This document shows positions 7,089 through 10,200 of a DNA stretch of 10,200 bases, piece by piece. The stretch's first letter is position 1; the number at the start of each line of letters is the position of its first letter. The stretch is from Candidatus Hydrogenedentota bacterium (GTDB taxonomy: Bacteria > Hydrogenedentota > Hydrogenedentia > Hydrogenedentales > CAITNO01): NCBI GenBank assembly GCA_007124105.1, contig SLFT01000448.1, forward strand, positions 1 through 10,200. The letters run 5' to 3'. The notes beneath the pieces are model-generated. The model was given only the letters and a program-made list of their open reading frames with translations, was not told the DNA's origin and made no database searches. Position numbers and translations under genes: made by a program.

Positions 7089-9435
7089 GCTTGACTTCCT
7101 TGAGGGTTGTGTACACAGCTTCGGGCTGTCCGTCGGTATATAGGAGTATCGCCGGCAACAGCATAAAATCACCTACGAGAGCCGCGATAATAATGATGCT
7201 GGTCAACAGACCCATGTTATCGCAATACGCCATGGGCGACAGCATCATAATGGAGAAACCCGCTACTAATACGAAGGAGGTGACCCACATTGCTTTTCCC
7301 ACCGACGTGAAGGCGTAGCGGATGCCGTCTTCAGGGGACAGGCCGTGTTCGCGACGGGCCCGAAGGTACTTGGACAGAAAATGTACGGTGTCGTCCACCA
7401 CAATACCCACGCTCATGGCCACAATAGTGGTCATTCCAAAATTCATGTCGCGGCCCATAATGCCCCAGAGACCAAAGCCGACGGCCAGCGGCAATACATT
7501 GGGCACAATGCTGAGCAGGCCATAGCGGAAGCTGCGTAATGCAACCATTAAAGCAATGGACACCAGCAACAGCGCCAGCGGCGCACTGATCATCATGGAT
7601 TCCATCATTGTGCGCGCTACCTCGGCAAACATTACCGCAGGTCCCAGCGCGGGCGCGAACATCGCGGCCGGCATATTCTGGCGTTGCCATGTCTCTGCCT
7701 TTTTCACCAGAAACGTGATGTCTTCCGAGCGCAAATTGCGCGTCGTGGCCACCAGGCGCGTGGCCGATTTGTCCATGTTCACTTCCGTGTTCAACGCCAT
7801 GCCGGTGGGAAGCGACATCTCATAAAGCAGCAGGTACTGCGCAGCCATCTGACGCGATTCAGGGATACGGTACATGGCCGGATCGTCGCCATGCATGGCG
7901 CTGTTGAGGCGTTTCATCGTGCTTGCAATGCTGCTCACATGCAGAACCTCTTCCTGGGCGCCGAGCCATTGCGCAAAATTATCCAGGTTTGTCAGGTAAG
8001 CAGGCTCATTTACATCGCCTTCGCCTCCCGCCGGAACATCGAAGATAATCTGGTATATCCCGGTGAGATTGTCCATAGCGTATTCGGTATCGCGACGAAT
8101 GGGATAATCACTGTCAAACCATTCGACAAACTGGTTGTTAATCTGGATGGAGGATATGTTCATGGAAATCAGCAGAGCGCCGGCAAGCAAGGTTACGAAC
8201 AGCACCCCCTTATTCGCGAGTACAAACTCGCCAAAGGCCGCCATGAAATTGCGCATTTGGCCGTCGCGGTTCTTTTGGGGTACGCGGAAAGGGAGGCACG
8301 CGACCAGGGCGGGCAGAAAGAAAATAGACAGCCCAAAGGCAATCAGTACGCCCAGGGCCGTGAAGTTGCCGAGGATGCGCAGAGGCGGCACCGGGGTAAT
8401 GTTCATGCACAAGAACCCGATGGCCGTGGTAAGGCTGGTGATAAAAACAGGCATCATATTGACGCGAATACTCTCCGCAATAGCGTCTATCTTTTCCGCG
8501 CCGCTGCGCATGACTGTCTGAACGCTGATGAGAATGTGGATGCAGTTCGCAACCGCCAGAGTCAATACAATAAGGGGCAATACCGTTACCGGGCCGGCAA
8601 CTTCAAACCCCAGCCAGGACAATACCCCCACAGCGGAGAGTGATGAAAACGCTACCACAACCAGCGTCGCCGTCATCAACCAGAATGATTTCAACAACAG
8701 CGCCATTGTAACAAGAATAATAAGGAGCATCAGCGGCACAAGTGTAAATAAATCATTGACCGCCGCCACTAGAAACGCGTTGTTCAGCGGCACCAGCCCC
8801 GTAAGCCGTATGGCAACCTCGGGGTAGCGCGCCATCGCATCAGCCATCAGTTCTTCCGCAGCTGCCGTGATGCCAATGGAAGCGCGGGGCACATCATCCG
8901 GAATATTCACAGTAACATTTACGCCGGTCACAGGACTGTCCTGCTTGAGCATGCGATTCTGCAACATCGGCTCGGAAAAAGCTATCTCGCGGGCCGAGGC
9001 TAATTCCGCCTCGCTCATCGTTGCGGGCGATTCCACCAATGCGCTCACAAGCAAATCATCCCCTTCAGACCAGGCATGATGATAGGTGGTCAACGAGTCA
9101 ACACGGGCGGCGTAGGGCAACTCCCAGGCGCCTTCGCTCAAATAATCAATGGCCTCCAGCACACGCCTGTCGAAAATTTCTCCGTCCTTGGCGGTGACAA
9201 CAAAGAAGACGGTATCGTCCGTGGCGTATTCCCGCTGCGTGACCTCGTACGCTCGCATCCGGGGATCATCTTGCTCAAAAAATACGGCATAATCGTTGTT
9301 CAAAACGAAATTATGCAACCCGGCCATGCAAACAAAAACCACTGCAAGGCTGATTGCCAGGACCATCGGACGGTGCGCCAAAATCCATTTGGCGTATTTT
9401 AAGGTAAGCGCATCAAGTCGTTCATAGATGTTCAT
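7057..9435 (-). CDS. RND superfamily permease, MMPL/Patched-like
   Basis: This 792-residue inner-membrane protein has the two-half RND layout of MMPL-type permeases (PF03176), which use the proton gradient to move lipids or other hydrophobic molecules. The first half has TM1 at about 23-43, a periplasmic domain starting LNNDYAVFFEQDDPRM (45-60), and TM2-6 at about 228-250, 253-274, 281-305, 328-346 and 358-381. The second half has a TM at about 408-426, a periplasmic domain at about 430-612, and TMs at about 614-634, 638-659, 664-690, 714-734 and 741-766. The proton-relay position of the second half is GIVVDDTVHFL (677-687) with Asp681 and Asp682. The matching spot of the first half has LAVANCIHIL (293-302) with no acid, so coupling is asymmetric. 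The ATG at 9433-9435 has AAGGA about 14 bases upstream, further than ideal. It heads the operon with the LolA-like and barrel genes. Confidence 0.95.
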   Translation of the reverse strand: MNIYERLDALTLKYAKWILAHRPMVLAISLAVVFVCMAGLHNFVLNNDYAVFFEQDDPRMRAYEVTQREYATDDTVFFVVTAKDGEIFDRRVLEAIDYLSEGAWELPYAARVDSLTTYHHAWSEGDDLLVSALVESPATMSEAELASAREIAFSEPMLQNRMLKQDSPVTGVNVTVNIPDDVPRASIGITAAAEELMADAMARYPEVAIRLTGLVPLNNAFLVAAVNDLFTLVPLMLLIILVTMALLLKSFWLMTATLVVVAFSSLSAVGVLSWLGFEVAGPVTVLPLIVLTLAVANCIHILISVQTVMRSGAEKIDAIAESIRVNMMPVFITSLTTAIGFLCMNITPVPPLRILGNFTALGVLIAFGLSIFFLPALVACLPFRVPQKNRDGQMRNFMAAFGEFVLANKGVLFVTLLAGALLISMNISSIQINNQFVEWFDSDYPIRRDTEYAMDNLTGIYQIIFDVPAGGEGDVNEPAYLTNLDNFAQWLGAQEEVLHVSSIASTMKRLNSAMHGDDPAMYRIPESRQMAAQYLLLYEMSLPTGMALNTEVNMDKSATRLVATTRNLRSEDITFLVKKAETWQRQNMPAAMFAPALGPAVMFAEVARTMMESMMISAPLALLLVSIALMVALRSFRYGLLSIVPNVLPLAVGFGLWGIMGRDMNFGMTTIVAMSVGIVVDDTVHFLSKYLRARREHGLSPEDGIRYAFTSVGKAMWVTSFVLVAGFSIMMLSPMAYCDNMGLLTSIIIIAALVGDFMLLPAILLYTDGQPEAVYTTLKEVKHEEKTATAEA

Positions 9436-9513
9436 GGGCTGTGTGTTATTCCTTACAACTACATTCGCTTTCTAAACCCCAACGCCTCCAAGGCAAAATG
9501 CCACTACATACAG

Positions 9514-9543
9514 GTATAATTCGGATGTCTACACTATATACAA
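9514..9543 (-). promoter_or_regulatory. Candidate sigma70-type promoter of the RND operon
   Basis: Read on the minus strand, TTGTAT (9538-9543) and TTATAC (9514-9519) are separated by 18 bases. Each matches the consensus at four of six positions. Transcription would start near 9507, about 70 bases before the permease ATG. The match is moderate and the A/T-rich setting makes chance hits likely. Confidence 0.3.
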
Positions 9544-9830
9544 GGGAGTAGAGAAAATGTTACAGGGTTTACCGGGGCAAAATAATTGCACACCAGATCA
9601 TTGAATAGCGCGACACGGCTGTACATGTTTCACCAGGGGCTCGAGTGTTACGGGGCACCGCCAGCGGTGTGACAGCGCATATTAGGAGGCATAGAATCCA
9701 AGGGCACCACAAAAAGCACAGGGAATCAATAATTTCGTATAATAAGCGATTCTATCGGTTTGTCAGGGCAGAAGGCACAGGGCGAGAACGTTACGGAATC
9801 CTGAGATGCGCATCAATGTAGATGCGGCAC

Positions 9831-9884
9831 CCGTCCATCCCGTCCATCCCGTCCATACCGTCAATACGGTCAATATCGTTCATC
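9831..9884. repeat. Six-unit degenerate 9-bp tandem repeat
   Basis: Units start at 9831, 9840, 9849, 9858, 9867 and 9876. The first two are identical (CCGTCCATC). The third ends in ATA, the fourth is CCGTCAATA, the fifth CGGTCAATA and the sixth TCGTTCATC, so the array decays from left to right. The consensus is YCGTCMATM. The period of three codons means a minus-strand frame reads Asp at every third residue (Met/Ile-Asp-Gly/Arg units) in a possible 30-codon ORF (9791-9883). That ORF has no ribosome-binding site, so I do not call it a gene. Confidence 0.85.
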
Positions 9885-9999
9885 GGGGGGAGCGCCGCCG
9901 AGAAGCGTCGGCCCGAAAAGAGATAATGAATAGCGAAATAGCAACATAGACGGGTTATTCTTGCATGCGCTCGCTGTCAGGAAATGGGGAGGCCTGAAA

Positions 10000-10008
10000 T
10001 GGTATAAT
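10000..10008 (+). promoter_or_regulatory. Extended -10 promoter for the LRAT-domain gene
   Basis: TGGTATAAT is a perfect extended -10 element (TGn plus TATAAT). No good -35 lies at 16-18 bases, which an extended -10 can tolerate. A transcript from about 10015 would carry a leader of roughly 60 bases to the ATG at 10077. A TTGACA at 10049-10054 has no matching -10 and is not part of this promoter. Confidence 0.5.
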
Positions 10009-10061
10009 AAGGTTCCAAGAGTGGTTTTTGGATGCGATACAATACAAATTGACATGGTATC

Positions 10062-10068
10062 AGGGAGA
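10062..10068 (+). promoter_or_regulatory. Ribosome-binding site of the LRAT-domain gene
   Basis: AGGGAGA ends 8 bases before the ATG at 10077-10079 and fixes that start. Confidence 0.65.
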
Positions 10069-10076
10069 TATACGCC

Positions 10077-10200
10077 ATGGCGCGCGGCGATCATATTATG
10101 GTAAAACGCTGGCACGGCCTGTATTATCATCACGGCATAGACTTGGGCGACTGCATGGTCATTCATTTTTCAGGCGAACCGTTACATCGCAAGCACGCCC
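10077..10200 (+). CDS. LRAT-domain (lecithin retinol acyltransferase-like, NlpC/P60 fold) protein, 3' end outside window
   Basis: The first 41 residues match the start of the LRAT domain. GDHIMVKR (4-11), then GLYYHHGIDLGD (14-25) and VIHFSG (28-33), correspond to the family pattern GDhIxVxR...YxHhGIyxGdgxViHxxG. By comparison with human LRAT, His18 and His30 would be the two catalytic His residues. The catalytic Cys (in an NCEHF-like motif) would lie beyond the right edge. Family members are thiol enzymes of the NlpC/P60 superfamily: eukaryotic ones move acyl chains from phospholipids, and most bacterial ones are uncharacterised. No signal peptide or membrane segment precedes the domain, so this portion looks cytoplasmic. 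The gene has its own ribosome-binding site and extended -10 promoter and points away from the RND operon, so a functional link to it is not implied. Confidence 0.85.
   Translation, partial: MARGDHIMVKRWHGLYYHHGIDLGDCMVIHFSGEPLHRKHA

Larger units (their letters stand above)
9436..10076. other. 641-base gene-poor region between the RND operon and the LRAT-domain gene
   Basis: I see no supportable gene on either strand. The region is visibly more AT-rich than its neighbours. It holds a candidate promoter for the RND operon (9514-9543), a TATAAT box at 9738-9743 and a small hairpin (CACCGC/GCGGTG, 9656-9669). A 10-bp palindrome GATGCGCATC lies at 9805-9814, followed by the 9-bp tandem repeat (9831-9884) and the extended -10 promoter at 10000-10008. 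An AGGAGG at 9684-9689 has no start codon after it. Confidence 0.6.

Noticed and set aside
7089..7172. 28-codon N-terminal extension of the LolA-like gene
   Set aside because: It would put a Cys-rich, non-signal stretch before a normal signal peptide. The internal ATG at 7086-7088 has an AAGGA site at 8 bases.
9684..9700. AGGAGG Shine-Dalgarno-like sequence
   Set aside because: No ATG, GTG or TTG follows at a workable distance, and the frame after it closes within 14 codons.
9791..9883. 30-codon minus-strand ORF reading the 9-bp repeat as Met-Asp-Gly units
   Set aside because: No ribosome-binding site precedes the ATG. The reading follows automatically from the repeat period.
9831..9884. 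CRISPR array
   Set aside because: The repeats are 9 bp and directly adjacent with no spacers, so this is a simple tandem repeat.
9897..9912. Short hairpin GCCGA/TCGGC as a possible terminator
   Set aside because: The stem is only 5 bp and no T-tract follows on either strand.
9870..10166. 98-codon minus-strand frame opposite the start of the LRAT-domain gene
   Set aside because: It is antisense to a recognisable LRAT domain and shows no family features.

Overview
The window is a chromosomal stretch of about 55% GC (estimated by eye) from a Gram-negative bacterium. Three genes encode parts of an envelope with an outer membrane: a beta-barrel protein, a LolA-like periplasmic protein and an RND/MMPL permease. 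A solute-binding lipoprotein supports the same view. Codon choice, GTG starts, good Shine-Dalgarno sites and sigma70-type promoters are all ordinary. The phylum cannot be fixed from sequence alone. An isolated 61-residue S21 gene, an LRAT-domain protein and 9-bp tandem repeats would fit an environmental lineage such as Hydrogenedentota, Planctomycetota or a relative, but that is a weak guess.

Bases 1-4073 (minus strand) hold an Opp/Dpp-type ABC importer operon. In transcription order it has a family-5 solute-binding lipoprotein, an OppB/DppB permease, an OppC/DppC permease and the N-terminal part of an OppD/DppD ATPase that runs off the left edge. The genes abut or overlap by 4 to 14 bases, so they are almost certainly co-transcribed and translationally coupled. 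The cargo is an oligopeptide or, given the C-terminal features of the binding protein, possibly an oligosaccharide.

Bases 4074-4830 form a divergent intergenic region followed by the plus-strand rpsU unit. That unit has a strong extended -10 promoter, a leader of about 120 bases, and a 26-codon upstream ORF whose TGA overlaps the GTG start of rpsU. rpsU is followed by a textbook Rho-independent terminator. A perfect 7-9-7 inverted repeat lies between the two divergent units and is a candidate operator.

Bases 4947-9435 (minus strand) hold a three-gene operon: a 792-residue RND/MMPL permease, a 275-residue LolA-like periplasmic protein and a 436-residue outer-membrane barrel. Together they look like a trans-envelope route that moves a lipid or other hydrophobic molecule from the inner to the outer membrane.

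Bases 9436-10076 are a 641-base gene-poor region. It contains promoter-like TATAAT boxes and a six-unit degenerate 9-bp tandem repeat. At the right edge the first 41 codons of an LRAT-domain (NlpC/P60-like) protein begin on the plus strand, with a good ribosome-binding site and an extended -10 promoter.

I did not find a CRISPR array, tRNA, rRNA, transposase or prophage. No element here clearly forms a new system. The most interesting points are the coupled small ORF before rpsU, the RND/LolA-like/barrel cassette and the 9-bp repeat.
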